64,000 nucleotides of DNA from Romanomermis culicivorax (taxonomy: Eukaryota; Nematoda; Enoplea; Mermithida; Mermithidae), in NCBI GenBank assembly GCA_963922205.1, contig CAWUHX010000358.1, positions 215,589-279,588 on the forward strand. Reading direction: 5' to 3'. Below the pieces are notes generated by a model. It saw nothing but the letters and a program-made list of their open reading frames with translations, did no database searches and was not told where the DNA came from. The position numbers and the translations under genes were made by a program. Below are positions 11,228-24,000 of the stretch, piece after piece; the first letter of the stretch is position 1; every line of letters begins with the position of its first letter.

Positions 11228-13420
11228 TCAATCAGTCAGACCCGCCCTTGGGTTACCATCAGTGCAGAACCACATGCATTTGTACAGCGCAGTGTGTGAA
11301 ATGTCATCTAGTGTTTGAGTGTATTGGGCTAATAAGTCATTGACATCGAAGAATTTGGTGGCGGAACAGGGTGAGGCTGTGGCTGTAGTGAGCAGCATGG
11401 TAATCATCAACCTGTCGAGTCAGCTATTTTTGACCTGAAAAATACTAAGCAAGGTGTTAGGGAAATAATGATAATGAGTACCATGGTAGGTTCGATTTCA
11501 GAGCAGTTTGTCCGGCACCATGTGCTCTATCTAAACATCATCAATGTCGATGGGGAGTGTCATTTTTGATGTCTAAGCCAGTGCACCCTTCTGATTTGTA
11601 TATCGGCGACATGGGGAAACTGAGCCGTGCTATCAAACCACTTTTCATGGCCGAGGCAATGGCTTTCTTGAAAGTGTTTGGGATCATTGTAAACTTTCTT
11701 GGGCAAGAGCAAGAGATCTTCATTGTCTAAAACATCAGGTGATCAGTTCCATTTGTCACATTGCTTCTTTTTCTTCTTTTTAGGCATTTTAAGTATGGTC
11801 ATAAACTTTGGGTGGGTCATGGGGGTCAACATTTTGATATCGCGGACACCGTTAGGTTGCTTGCCTAAACAGAAAGACTATCCATGGTCGGATGATGTGC
11901 AATCATACATAAAGAAATAATAGGCTGATAGAACTTCATCTCGCATATTTGCCGGTAAGGCAATTTGCGAGAGTGTGGAACAGATGACAGCATTCCAATC
12001 GGTGGGGACTATGTTGGTTAACGGAACATTGTAGAAAGTGGTGATTATCGTTTTGTCAGCTGGTCGGTTTGGGAGGGATCCAACAAATGGTGCAGATAGA
12101 GAGATGCTGCATTGTAAATTTCCCGGATAAAGCTGTTTCGGCCAAAAGCAAGGATCAGCAATATCCGATAAAAAGCATTGAGCACTGCATAGGCGAGGAT
12201 ATCGTGTTGTAAATATGAATTCTTAGAATCTTTGAAAACCTGGGATGCATCGGGAAATTTGAGTGTGAGATGAGAAACATTAAGCACGCACATGGCAGAA
12301 ATGGTGGCTTTCAGCATGCATTTTTCCGGCATAAATCTGATGCTCTGAGCCAGCTTGTAGAGGGGCGGAGAGATGGCCATATTGCGGTTGACTCCATAGG
12401 GGTGAAAGTTGATGGTCTTTACTATGGCGTCTTTATTTTCCTTTTGGCAGTCAGTGCAGAATCGTGTTGGAAGGAGGGCATAAATTCCGCCCCAATTGTC
12501 CCCTCAATCGAAAGAGATCATGATGGTGTGTTTGCCATCAATAAGGGCAAAAAGGGTGTTCCAATCTTTGGGTGTCACTATGAAGGTTTTGAAAACAAAC
12601 ATGGTTCCTTTGGGGAGCCCAAGTTGAACATATCGAGGATAGCTGAAAGCATTTGAATCAGATGGCCTCAGGACTGCAAATTTGAAATTTTTCATAAAGC
12701 CAGTGAGAACGGATTCCATATCGAAACAGAACAAGGTATATCCCAGGACATTTGGCATGGTCTGGGTGGTGAGCGCCACCATCAAACAACCAGGTGATAG
12801 GAAAATAGGGGGCCACAGTACATTGGGTGGCCACACAAACAGCAATATGAACCAGGGCTCTAGGCCCGCAATGGGGACCAATCTTTTTATGTTGTGTTAT
12901 AAACAAAGAGCCAGTGCATTAAGGTACATAGGACAAAAGGGTTATGGGTGGTGGCAACAGTTGTGCCAGTCTGAAGGTTGACTTTTAATTTTACACCAAG
13001 AGAGAAGTTGGTTTTGCACCAAAATATTGAATGAGACGGTCCCCAGGATGGCTGCAACTTGGGTGGCGATGTCACTCAGATGGGCAGGTTTTGACAATTT
13101 TGATCGAATCACTTGGGGGAGGCAACAAAAATTGTGGTACCATCCAGTCAAAGCAGCAGTCAACTATGGAGACCAGTTGGGCCATAGCTTGACGATTGAA
13201 AAATTGTGGCAGCTAACCATGGGTGTTTGGTGATGAGGGGGAGGTGAAGATATCCCATGGGGTCCCAAGTACAGGTCAGAGGGCACACACAGAGGAAGAA
13301 AAGCTGAAAAAAGTGCATGCAAAGAATAGAAATACCATTCACAACAAAAGCTAAGATCCTTTTGATGTGGCTGTTGTTCTCTCCAATGAACATAGCATTC
13401 ACTGACATTGAATGACTCAC
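11228..13420 (-). pseudogene. Old copy of the DEDDy exonuclease-like ORF
   Basis: Fragments 11228-11410, 11541-11723, 12045-12380, 12504-12906 and 13160-13420 align in order with the young ORF at 25432-27706. The ExoI-like motif is kept (CFDMES against young GFDTES). The ExoIII-like motif reads DILAYAVLNAFY where the young copy has DILAYAALDAYY, so the catalytic Asp is Asn here. At the boundary to the next part the old copy retains a Trp codon (PEW) where the young copy has a stop. This shows the young stop is a later mutation and that the ORF originally ran on. Confidence 0.7.
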
Positions 13421-13736
13421 CTTATGGCGGAGCTTGGTCTGTGGAGGACGATGTAGATGGAGTCATCATAGTTTCGAAAAAAATTTACAGAGTGGCTGCA
13501 AGATTCCACTGATCAAGGGGAAAGCGAGAATAAAAATGAATAAAATAAAAGAAAGCTGCTGAAAGGTAAAAAGAATGTAAAGTGAGAAACGTGCAAAACT
13601 AACATTAATCACAATGCACTAAAAACAACACTAAGTTCGGGGAAACTAAGGTCAATCTTTCTCAATTAGTCTTATGAGAGTGAAAATGGCCAGGTTTGGG
13701 TGGAAACAAGCCAAATGATGATGACCACATCAGAAC
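13421..13736 (-). other. Spacer of old element between integrase and exonuclease ORF
   Basis: Corresponds to the non-coding 24924-25431 of the young element. No frame is supported. Confidence 0.5.
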
Positions 13737-15451
13737 CTATTGTGGCCGCCTCCTATGTAGGATATTGTATGGGAAGGAAAAAGTGTAGCGGTTGATGTTG
13801 TAACATAAATGCAATTGGATGGGTAGAGTAACCAGGGAACAATATAATTGTAATTGGTTGCGGTTTACACTCAGGCAATATGTCAATCTACCACTCACCT
13901 CATCAGGTCGCCATGATCTAGAGTAGAGAAGAAACAAAGAATATGTACAAACTGGGCATGATGAGCACCCATCACAAAAATATTTTTGAATCAAACTTAT
14001 TGGGATGGTGAAGTGTGGATCAGCTGATGGGGTCCACCAGCTCCAGCAACAAAAGCGTCTTTGGCGGGACGAGGAATAGAGGGTTTCAAATGCAATGTCG
14101 AGATGGTTTCCGGGTGTGTCAAGGGCATTGATGGTGATAACATTGTCATCAAGATGAGCGATGTCAGTGAGGATGAAGGGACTAATGAAGTTGGGTTGGA
14201 TTTTGTTGGCTTTTCCTGTGGTGGTCAAAAGAACAAGGTTCTTTATGTCGATTTTGCATTTGTGGGCTTTTTGATCATAATGCTTTTTGCTAACATCTGT
14301 CACTTTATCGAGGTTAGTCTTTATTGCTTCACACATCCTTAGTTGTGCTTGAGTTAGTATCTGTTGGTAGGCGTTGTAGTTGAGCGGTAAGGTGAGACGG
14401 CATGTGCAATTGTAGTCAAAAGTGATGCAGGGTTTGTGTCCACGTAGCGGGCTAAAGGGCAAGTGTCACATTGTGATATGGGGTTCACACTGTAAGTGAA
14501 AATGGCATAGGGCAAATATCACTCCCAATTGTCTGAATTGTCGACAAGATACATTTTCAACTAAGCAATTAATGTCTGATTGAAATGACCATGCTGTTGC
14601 ATTGAGTGATGGTAGGCGCTCGTCTTTACTCTGCCGATTTTGAGCAGCTCACAGATTTCTTGCATCAATTTCAACATAAAACATCCACCCTGGTCGAACA
14701 GGAGGACAAGCAGACTGCCATTGGCGAGTATGACGTTATTGACAATGCATTCCACTATTGTTAGTGCCTTTTGATCCATGATTAAATGCATGTAGACTCA
14801 TCTGGTGAAATAATCCTGAAAAACAATAACATAGGGTCTCTTTTCACCTAAGAGATATTGATGATATTGATGGCAATAATTTTGAGGGGATGGGTGTGTT
14901 GTATCAGCAAAAAAGCAGCAGGAAGGTGCGTGGTGATGTTAATTGACAAATTTTGCATGGTTTAATCCAGTAGCGAATGGCTTCTTCCATACAGGGCCAC
15001 AAAAAATGATTTTTGATGGCTGCCAGAATGGGGTTGGATCCTTGGTGGTTCAATATCTTTGCATCGTGGCATTGGTGAAGCATTTGGTCTACAAGCGAAG
15101 TGGGCAAAACAAGTTGTCATTGATCTTTGGCTTGGGGGTACAAGATGCCATCTTCAGTGAAGAAAACAGACCATTATCTTGTAGCATTAGGGGTTTGGAG
15201 AGCTTTGATGATTTTAGTAATGGTGGGGTCAGCGGCTTGCGCAGTCTGAATCTGGGCCTGTGTGGCCATTGGGATAGCTTTGACTGGGGGCGGCTCAAAT
15301 GTGGCTGCTGGCAACATGGGTCTAGAGAGTGTGGTTGATCAATGGGTTGTTTTGACAAAGCATGGGTGAGGGCATTGACCTCCGCACCAAATAGAGCTGG
15401 CAGCAATATCCTAACCGATGAAATATTCGTTACCATGGGATCATCATCCAA
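13737..15451 (-). pseudogene. Old copy: integrase
   Basis: Frames at 13737-14462 (C-terminal part; NKIQPNFISPFILTDIAHLDDNVITI), 14561-14791 (catalytic core; [20 protein letters not shown]) and 14904-15107 (zinc-binding part; KPCKICQLT) match the young integrase in order. The first catalytic Asp region and the joints between frames are lost to frameshifts. Confidence 0.85.
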
Positions 15452-16730
15452 TATCCCACGGGTGGAGCCAAATTATGGGGGAAAATTTTATTGGCCAATT
15501 CTTTGGTGCTTGAGACCAGCAGCTTTCCCTTTTCATCTTTTCTGGATAGGAAATTGGCACAAGCTTTATGTTTACCTATGACGTATTCAACTTTATAATT
15601 ATGTTCTTGAAGATTGATGGCAAATCTTTGGAGACGAGAATTTGGGTGTTTTCATCTTTGAGCCATTCGAAGGGCATATGATCAGTACCTTTTGGCCATA
15701 AACATAGTGGCAATACATTCAGAATCCATAGACAATAGTGAGGCACTCAGGCTCTGTTGTACTAATATTGGGTTTCAGTGTCCATAAGTACTGGCTATTG
15801 CACATGATCAACCCATTTGTCATCTCTGCTTTCTTGGTACAATGTTGCACCACTGGCAGTTGTACTTGTGTTGGTTTGGATTAGGAATTGAGCTTTGCCA
15901 TCATACACAGGGTAGCAGAGGAAAGGTGATAACCTGAGGGCCTTTTTGATGCCGTGAAATGCTTTTTTCTGATCTTCGGTGACAAGGTAGTTGGAATCAT
16001 GGTGGAGTAACAAGTAAAGTTGGCTGGATAGCATGGCCAATTGTGAAATAAGGCAGTTGCACCATTGTAGAAGACCTAAAAAACTCTGCATACCTTTCTT
16101 TGTTTGGGTGAACTCATAGTTGGCAATGGCTTTGACTTTTTCGGGATCGGCGGCCATACCTTTGGCATTGAGAGGATGTCTCAAAAATTTGACCTGCAGC
16201 AGCAGGAATTCGCACCTGTTGGGCCTAAGCATAAGGTTGGCAGCACCTAAGGTGTTGAAAATTATTTGCAAATGCTACAAGTGTTCTTCAAACAAAACCA
16301 AGAAAACAATAATATTGTTGATGTAGAGGAGGCAAATTTTCCAAATGTAGAGGCACAATATTTGTTCCATTAACCATTGGAATTTGGCAGGTGCATTCTT
16401 CAAGCCAAATGGGAGAACTTTGTAATGGAACAAACCTTCTTGGCAGATGAAGGTTGTTTTGTTGCGGGAGTCATTTTTGAGGGGTACCTGCCAACACCCA
16501 GCTTTTAAATCGAGTGGTATGAAAAATTTGGCTTGTCCCATGATGTCCAAGTAGTTGTCGATCCAGGGAATCAGAAAGTGATTGCTGGGCATTAATTCAT
16601 TTATTCCATGATAGTCTAGGATGGGGTGCCATGAACCATCTTTTTTCTTTACAAAGAATAGTGGGCAGCCCGGGGTGAGTGGGATGCTTCCATAAAATCC
16701 TTGTCGAGCATTTCTTGGATATGGCAGCAA
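15452..16730 (-). pseudogene. Old copy: reverse transcriptase and RNase H
   Basis: 16275-16730 carries the RT fingers and palm ([41 protein letters not shown]) and a catalytic box that now reads YINN instead of YIDD. 15795-16271 carries the connection and RNase H start (FLIQTNTSTTASGATLYQE; the catalytic Asp is Asn). It retains the KWV tryptophan at the site where the young copy has a TGA stop. Confidence 0.85.
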
Positions 16731-17985
16731 ATAATCAGTCTTTGCTCCATCCTGGTGTGATAGTAATGATGGGATACCGGCTTTGCTGTGCCAGTGTTGA
16801 TGCTGACAGTTAGTTCATTTGTGAAAGTAGGTTTGTGGCTGGGAAGACTGAAGACGTTTTGGTTTTGTCAAAGCATACCAAGGGCTTTTGATTTTTGAGA
16901 GACAGGGATGCACGTTTTTTCAGTCATTTTGTTCTAGGTGAAGTCACTTGTCCGTGTGGTGCAGCATGGATTTGTCTGGAGTGAGGGGCTCATGGTCGGT
17001 CAAGTTGCAGTCTGAGGTTGCACTGATATTATTGCTTGAGGTTGATACGGCCACAGATTCGAGTATGTGTTTGGCAACAGCAACCAATTGGTTTGGTCAA
17101 AGTTTGGTGCTATTTGGCATATTGTTAACAAACAATAGAGGACACATGTCATTGGTGATGTTGACAATGGCAGTTCCAACTGGTAATTCCATAGCTACTT
17201 GATTATTGGTCAAAGGTTGAAATATCAAATCAGGAATCTAAGGGGAAGTTGAGGGGAAAATCGTTCCTGTGACCCATTGTTGGCAGTTCAGTGAAATAGT
17301 AATGGAGGCTTGAGCAATGAGGAAAATTGGTTCGGCCAGCTCTGTGACCTCCATCCGCCATGGAGGCGGTTGGTGTAAGCTAGGTGGTGGGTGCTCAAAA
17401 AATTGTTCAGCTTCAATTTCTTCAACTTGGCTGAAAGTATCGGATTTATCATCAAAAAAACTCACTCTTTCTTCTTCCGCGATTTCTTCTAAAACCTTGT
17501 CACAGGTGGTGCTAAGAAATTATTTTGTCAATGGTCTGATCGCAGCAATGACTTTGAGTTGCAATTTGACATCTTGAATCTCGATATATTTGTCTTTGAA
17601 ATTGAGAATGGCATGGATATCAGGATGCCCCAAGAAATCGGTTCCAGTAAAACATTGATCATTGTTATCATTGTCAACGATTACACATTTGATCATATGT
17701 TCTCCAAAGGCAGATTCCATAGTAATAACAATGAGACTGTGGGTGGTGATGATGGCTCTATTGGCCATTTTGATTTTTTCACAGATGGGGAGAGAAAGCA
17801 ATTGTTTGTCAAAAGCTTGTTCAACCAGGCTGGACAACAAGACTGAACATTGGGTGCCAGTGTCAATAAGGGCATAAGCATTGACACTACCAATTTCGAC
17901 TAGGATTTGGAAAGTGCAGGTGGAGGCCTATTTCTTGACAAACATTTTCGTGGAGGGCATAAGATTGTTGATTTCGCAAATGGAG
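16731..17985 (-). pseudogene. Old copy: protease and linker to RT
   Basis: The retroviral-type aspartic protease signature ALIDTGTQCSVL can be read near 17840-17880, followed by the flap/core (FTGTDFLGHPDIHAILNFKD at 17520-17840). 17238-17465 matches the young linker ([17 protein letters not shown]). The frame is broken at its upstream edge by the young element's insertion at 17985/17986. Confidence 0.85.
17982..17985. repeat. Target-site duplication, left copy (GGAG)
   Basis: GGAG directly precedes the 5' LTR and recurs at 31452-31455 directly after the 3' LTR. Ty3/Gypsy integrases make 4-6 bp duplications. Confidence 0.8.
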
Positions 17986-18564
17986 TGTTGTAGTGTGTTT
18001 TCCGCCGATTTTTTATCGTTTTGTCAAAGCGCGTTAGAGGCCCTCAGGTGGCAAGTGGAGAGAGCAACGCGGACCACCAGTAGCCGTCTTACTGTAGCGC
18101 ACGTCGGTACGCATGCGCTGGTCTCTCTCAGTTACTATTATTAGTGTTATAATTTTTATGTTTTCTTACTAGTTGTGTGCCCCGTTGGCCACCGCTAGTA
18201 CATACTCGCCGCCACCCACCACGCCTTTTTTGTCTCTCTCTTTCTCGCCCGTGCATGGGAGTTGATTTAGTGTTTTTATTTTTCGTCTCGCCTGTCTCCG
18301 TTTTGTTCACGTAAGTTTTGTACATTATTGCACAACATTAAAAGGTAGAAAATCCATCGCCTTTCAATCTTGCGCAACCAGGGAGACAATTAAAGAAAGT
18401 AGACCTTTCTTTAATTGTTGGGATAATTAGTGTTGGGGTTTAAGTACTAGTAATTAACTTATCGGGTAAACGTGGGCGTGGGAAGCACGTACATTAAGGA
18501 CGCAACCTCGGAATCCCAATCCTGCCCACGGTTCATCGCCCAGACCAGACAAACGAATACAACA
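17986..18564 (+). repeat. 5' LTR of young Gypsy element
   Basis: 579 bp, TGTTGTAG to ACAACA. It drives transcription and polyadenylation of the element. An AT-rich TTATAATTTTTATG lies mid-LTR as a possible core promoter. It differs from the 3' LTR mostly by transitions, most of them at CpG/TpG/CpA sites. Confidence 0.95.
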
Positions 18565-18565
18565 C

Positions 18566-18580
18566 TGGTGACCGCTTGGA
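18566..18580 (+). promoter_or_regulatory. Primer-binding site
   Basis: TGGTGACCGCTTGG lies one base after the LTR. The leading TGG pairs with a tRNA CCA end. The old copy has the nearly identical TGGTGAGCCGCTTGG on the minus strand at 34176-34190, supporting a conserved tRNA primer. The tRNA species is not identified. Confidence 0.8.
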
Positions 18581-18701
18581 TTGTACGTTGCCGCTCCCCG
18601 CCATTGCGTTGCATCCGAAAAAACCCAAAGAGTCCAAAATTCGACCCCACGGTAGCTGCGCCAAAGGGTACAAAAGAGGTTATTATACCCTGCGAAAAAA
18701 G

Positions 18702-21056
18702 ATGCCAACGGTAAGCCACACACTGCCGGACTTCACCCGCTTTCGGTCGCTATCCAGTTCTCCGAACGCCGCCACAGCCGCACGCCGCGCCCTAAGTTTT
18801 GACCAAATGCTGTTGCCACGACCGTCAATTATTACGCAATCGACAGCGGTACCCAGGGTAAGCCTCCCGCCCCATAATCCGACTTTGTCTAATTTCAGTA
18901 CTCCCGCGCTGGACGGGACGGCACAACCGCAAGTACCGCTCATTCCCACAACCGCGGCGACGATCAATTCTCAACCCCTGCGGTCGCTAAATCAAAACCT
19001 TCTTACCGCCGCCGAAAATTGCCTTAACGCGCCGCCCGCACCGCAAATGCCGCCACCAAGTGCCCCGACCCGAAGTAACAATGACCAAGCTGTCGCCAGA
19101 ACCGATTCCTCCAAATCCTTTGTCAATATCGAACCACCGCAAGCCCCAGCCGCCACCCGTGCTCCAGTAAACAATCACCGCAGCAGCCTAGCCATCGCAA
19201 ACCCCAATGAAGTTCAAAATTTTCGAATTGAAGCACGTGACGCACTGGACCAACTCAACACCACCGCCGCGCGCATAACCAACAATGTTCCTACGGTACA
19301 AACGATTGATCAAATTATCGTCGTCGTCTCCGACCAATTCCAAGCCCAACAATTACGCGTCCAACGCGAAATCCAGGAACAAACCAAAGCCACTAACGCG
19401 CGTTTCGCCGCACTCGCCGAGCAAATGGAACAATTGATTTCCACAACCGCCGCCGCAACTAATGCGCGCAATCCGCCTACACCAAGACCGCCGCCGGTGC
19501 CCGCACGGTTTCACGGCGAGGAAACAAGAGATATTTATATCCCAAATGAAACTCTCCGTGAAACTGAACCGGCTCCAGTCTTTGGCAGGCTACCAAATCA
19601 AGTTAAACCTAAAGCACCGTCGACAGATACCCTGTACAATAACGAATTCGCCCGCACTACGCGCGCCGACGAAGATTTACACCGTTCCCCGCTTCAAAGA
19701 CGCCCACCACCCGCGGCAAACCATTTCGGTTTCTCAGATTACCCACCAGAGGAATATTATGACCTTCCGCAACCTCGGTACGACATGCTGCGCACGTCTC
19801 ATCGTGAGGAAGATAGCCGCATCAAAACAATCGTCGACAACATGCACCCGTTGATTATCGACGGCGCCGCAACAAACAAACGCCTGTTACGCTTCTTCAT
19901 CCACCTGGAAAATGAGTTCGGCTACGACGCCTCAAATTACGTAAAGATGAGTGCCCTACGCCGACTCACCCGCGATACACCGAGCGATATGATCCAAGAT
20001 ATGACGCGGTAGGAAGACGCCAAACACTTACTTATGTTCCAGTTGGCTCCCGATTGCAACCCGATGACTCTCAAATGTGAACTCGCGTCAATCACCCCAG
20101 AAGCTGGAGAAGAACCCGCTGCGTTTCTGAGTAAGGTAATGACTTATGTACAATTATTGTATCAGCATGAAGATCAAACCTTTTGGCACAAACAAGTAAT
20201 TGACACCTTTTTGACCAAAATGCCTGTTTTCTATCAACTAACAATTGGCGAACAAGCAAAAGGCTTCACGAATGTCCAACAATTGGCCGACGCCGTAGCT
20301 AAGGCCTGTAGTGTCCTCAATGCAACAAAAGCCGAAATCAGAACTGCGGAACGACCCATCCTTGTAAATCAAGCGGATCAGAACACACCACCACCGAAGT
20401 CGCCGCAACCATTTAATTGCCGTTTCGAACGCCGCCGCAGTATGGACCGCCCCCAACACTGCTACCACGAGTGCTCTCCATCTATGGACCGCAGGCCTCA
20501 AAATTCGACACCACCACCCACTAAATTCGTCTCCTTTCAACCACAAGCGATTGTGCTACCGCCGCCACAGCCCCCGCGCACGGAGATGCTATTGGAACAA
20601 TTAATTCAGCGATACGACCGCGACTATGAAGAACGAAAATCCCGACAATGCCCTGAAGAAATGATACCCAACAACAGGCAACAAAGTCCGCGCCATCAAT
20701 CTCAAAGCAGAGAGCCGTATGCCAATCGCTTCGACCGATCTGCCAGCCGAGACCGCGCACGCACGACGCAACCTACAGGTTTTTGGTGCGACACCCACAA
20801 ATCCCGCACCCACAACACCGAAGACTGCCTCTGGCTCAAGCGGCAAAATGCTCAGCAACGGGCCGCGCTTTTCAAGACCTCTGCCACATCCGCTCGTCCG
20901 TTTGTCAAATCGATAACCTTACGCTGTCCTCCAAATCCTTTGTCCGCAAGTACGCTTCCAGGAGAGCCTTTCAAATTCCAATCAAAATTGGAGCCGTTAA
21001 AGCACACGCCCTCATCGATACAGGTGCCCAATGCTCCGTCTTGTCATCAGGTCTAG
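18702..21056 (+). pseudogene. Gag polyprotein of young element (one in-frame stop)
   Basis: Structural protein that packages element RNA into particles. The first plausible ATG is at 18702. The frame could extend upstream without an ATG as far as the PBS. A Pro/Ala-rich N-terminal half has a helical, coiled-coil-like stretch around 19200-19440 ([10 protein letters not shown].. to EQMEQLIS). The capsid-like part lies at about 19800-20350 ([32 protein letters not shown]..). A Cys/His motif ([19 protein letters not shown], near 20785-20845) is a gag zinc-binding motif typical of Gypsy elements. A TAG at 20010-20012 interrupts the frame where the old copy has a Tyr codon. Read-through is conceivable, but decay is simpler. 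The frame ends at 21054-21056 and overlaps the pol frame. Confidence 0.85.
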
Positions 21057-24000
21057 TCAAACGCGCTTTCGACAAACAATCGCTCCAACTCCCGATTTGC
21101 GGAAAAATCAAAGTAGCCGACGGCGCCGTCGTCAACGCTCACGGCCCGGTGGTTGTCACGATGGAATCTGCGTTCGGAGAGCACATGATCAAATGCGTAA
21201 TCCTCGACGATGACGGAAACGACCAATGCATCATCGGAACCGACTTCCTTGCACACCCAGATATCCACGCCATTTTGAATTTTAAAGACAATTACATAGA
21301 AATTCAAGACGTTTAACTGCCCCTCAAAGTAATCGCCTCGGTCCGCCCTGGAACGGAATTGTTTCTAAATGCCGCCAACGACAATGTCTTAGAGGAAATA
21401 CCAGAGGACGAACGAGTGAGTTTCTATGATGATAAATCCGATATTTTTAGCCAACCCGAAGAAATCGAAGTTGAACAACCGATACGGCAGGCTCAACCTA
21501 GTCCATACCAACTGCCTTCTCGGCGGCTGGAGGTTACCGAGCTCGCCGAACCGATCTTTCTCGTCGCCCAAGCTTCCGTCTCGATTTCGCCACACTGCCA
21601 ACAATGGGTCAAAAGTAGCGATTTTCCCACAACATCCGCGACCATGCCCGACGTGATCGTACAACCCCTCGCCACCGATAACGTAGCCGCAGAACTTCCA
21701 GTCAAAACCGCAGTGGTCAACATCACCAACTGTCATTGTCCGCTCCTCTTCATTAACAATATGCCAAACAGTATCAAACTCCGACCAAATCAGCTCATCG
21801 CGATGGCAAAGCACACGCTAGAGTATTCCGAAACCCACGCCGACTGCCAGATAGCAACCGCTGCCGCCGACCGCGACTTAACTGATCACGAGCCGGCCGC
21901 ACTAGATAAATCGGTCCCTGGCCACACCGCACAACAAAAGCTGGAATACGCCCTAAACAAAATGACCGAAAAAACTTACATTTCTGCCGCACAAAAAGCA
22001 AAAGCCCTCAAGATGCTTCGACAGCACCGCGATGTCTTAAGCCTTCCCGGCGACAAACCAACTATAACCAGCGAATTGACCGTCAGTATCGACACCGGCA
22101 CCGCAAAACCCGTTTCCCGCCATTATTACCGCGCCGCAATGGAGCAAAGACCGATTGTACGTCGCCATATCCAAGAAATGCTCGACAACGATTTTATCGA
22201 ACCATCCCGCTCACCCTGGGCTGCACCGCTGTTCTTGGTGAAGAAAAAAGATGGCTCATGGAGACCCGTTGTTGACTACCGCGGAATAAAGGACGTTACG
22301 CCAAGCGACAAATTTCCGATCCCGCGCATTGACGATTATTTGGACGCAATGGGACACGCGAAATTCTTCACCACCCTCGACCTCAAAGCAGGGTACTGGC
22401 AGGTACCTCTCGACGCTGACTCCCGCGATAAAACAACCTTCATCTGCCAAGAAGGTCTGTTTCGATTCAAAGTTTTGCCGTTCGGCTTGAAGAACGCGCC
22501 CGCCGAATTTCAACGTCTAATGGAAAGAATTCTCCACCCGTATATTTGGAAGATTTGTCTCGTTTATATCGATGATATCATTATTTTCTCGAATTCGTTT
22601 GAAGAACATTTGGAACATTTACAAATCATTTTCGACGCCCTCCGCACAGCCAACCTTACGCTTCGGCCCGACAAGTGCGAATTCCTGCCCCCGCAAGTCA
22701 AGTTTTTGGGACACCTCCTTAGCACCTGCGGAATAGCAGCCGATCCGGAGAAAGTCAAAGCTATTGCCGATTATGAATTTCCGAAGACCAAAAAAGGTAT
22801 GCAAAGTTTTTTAGGCTTAGTCCAATGGTGCAAACACTTTATCCCGAATTTGGCAACATTGTCCAGTCCTTTGTACGGACTTCTACGTAAAGAGGCTCAA
22901 TATATCGCCACGGACGAACACCATGCCGCATTCGAAGGTATCAAAACCGCCCTTACGTCATCGCCCTTTCTTCGCTACCCAGTTTACAATGGCAAAGCGC
23001 AATTCGTTATACAAACCGACGTCAGCACAACCGCCATCGGAGCAATTTTGTATCAAGAGAACGGAAACGATCAATGAGTCATCGCCTACAATAGCCGCAT
23101 ACTCACCGATGCCGAAACCCGCTACAGTACAACTGAGCGTGAATGCCTCGCCATTGTCTACGGCTTCCGGATGTACCGCCACTATGTGTACGGCCAAAAA
23201 GTTATTGTCCGCACCGATCACAAGCCGCTTGTGTGGCTCAAAGACGAAAAACATCGAAACTCACCCATCCAACGTTTCGCGATCAGCCTCCAGGATTACG
23301 ATTATAAAGTTGAATACGTTAAAGGAAAAGACAACGCTTGTGCCGATTTCCTATCCAGGAAGGACGACTGCGACAAATCCCCGATCCAGACCGCTGAAAA
23401 TTTGACCGCCATGATTTTCCGTGAGAATTTTCACTCTGCTGGTGCAACTACGGAAACCAACTTAACGGTACCGGAAATACGCCCAGCAGCAGCTTCACCA
23501 CCCACGGAAGTCGACATCCAAATCGACGCCGTCACCCGGGCAATGACGAAAAAGACCATCAGTCAACCCACACTCTCTAATTCAATGCCTACAGCTGTCG
23601 ACGACGAACCGCCCCCGGCCGAGGTCATTACGATCACCGCTCACGAGGAAGTTTTAAAAGCTCAAGCCGCAGACCCAGCCATAACAAAAATTATCGCCAC
23701 CCTCAGAACAGATAATGCCGCGAAACACCCACCGATTTTCTTCCTCGAAGACCAAATTTTGTATCGTCAACTTAAAGAGGTCAAACAATTAGTCGTACCC
23801 GCCTCCATGGTCGATCAAACTCTTCACCAATTCCACGGCCCGAAAATTTTGAATCATCAAGGAACAAACCCCATGCTAGCGGCAATTAAAGCTCACTTTT
23901 GGTGGCTCCGCATGGAAGAAAACGTCCGTGATTGGATCAAGTCCTGCAAGATTTGCCAATTGACGACGCAGCGCACGTCACCGCCTCCACCACTGCTGCC

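Noticed and set aside
20034..21056. Separate second ORF after gag
   Set aside because: It is in the same frame as the upstream gag ORF and separated only by the TAG at 20010; it is one gene.
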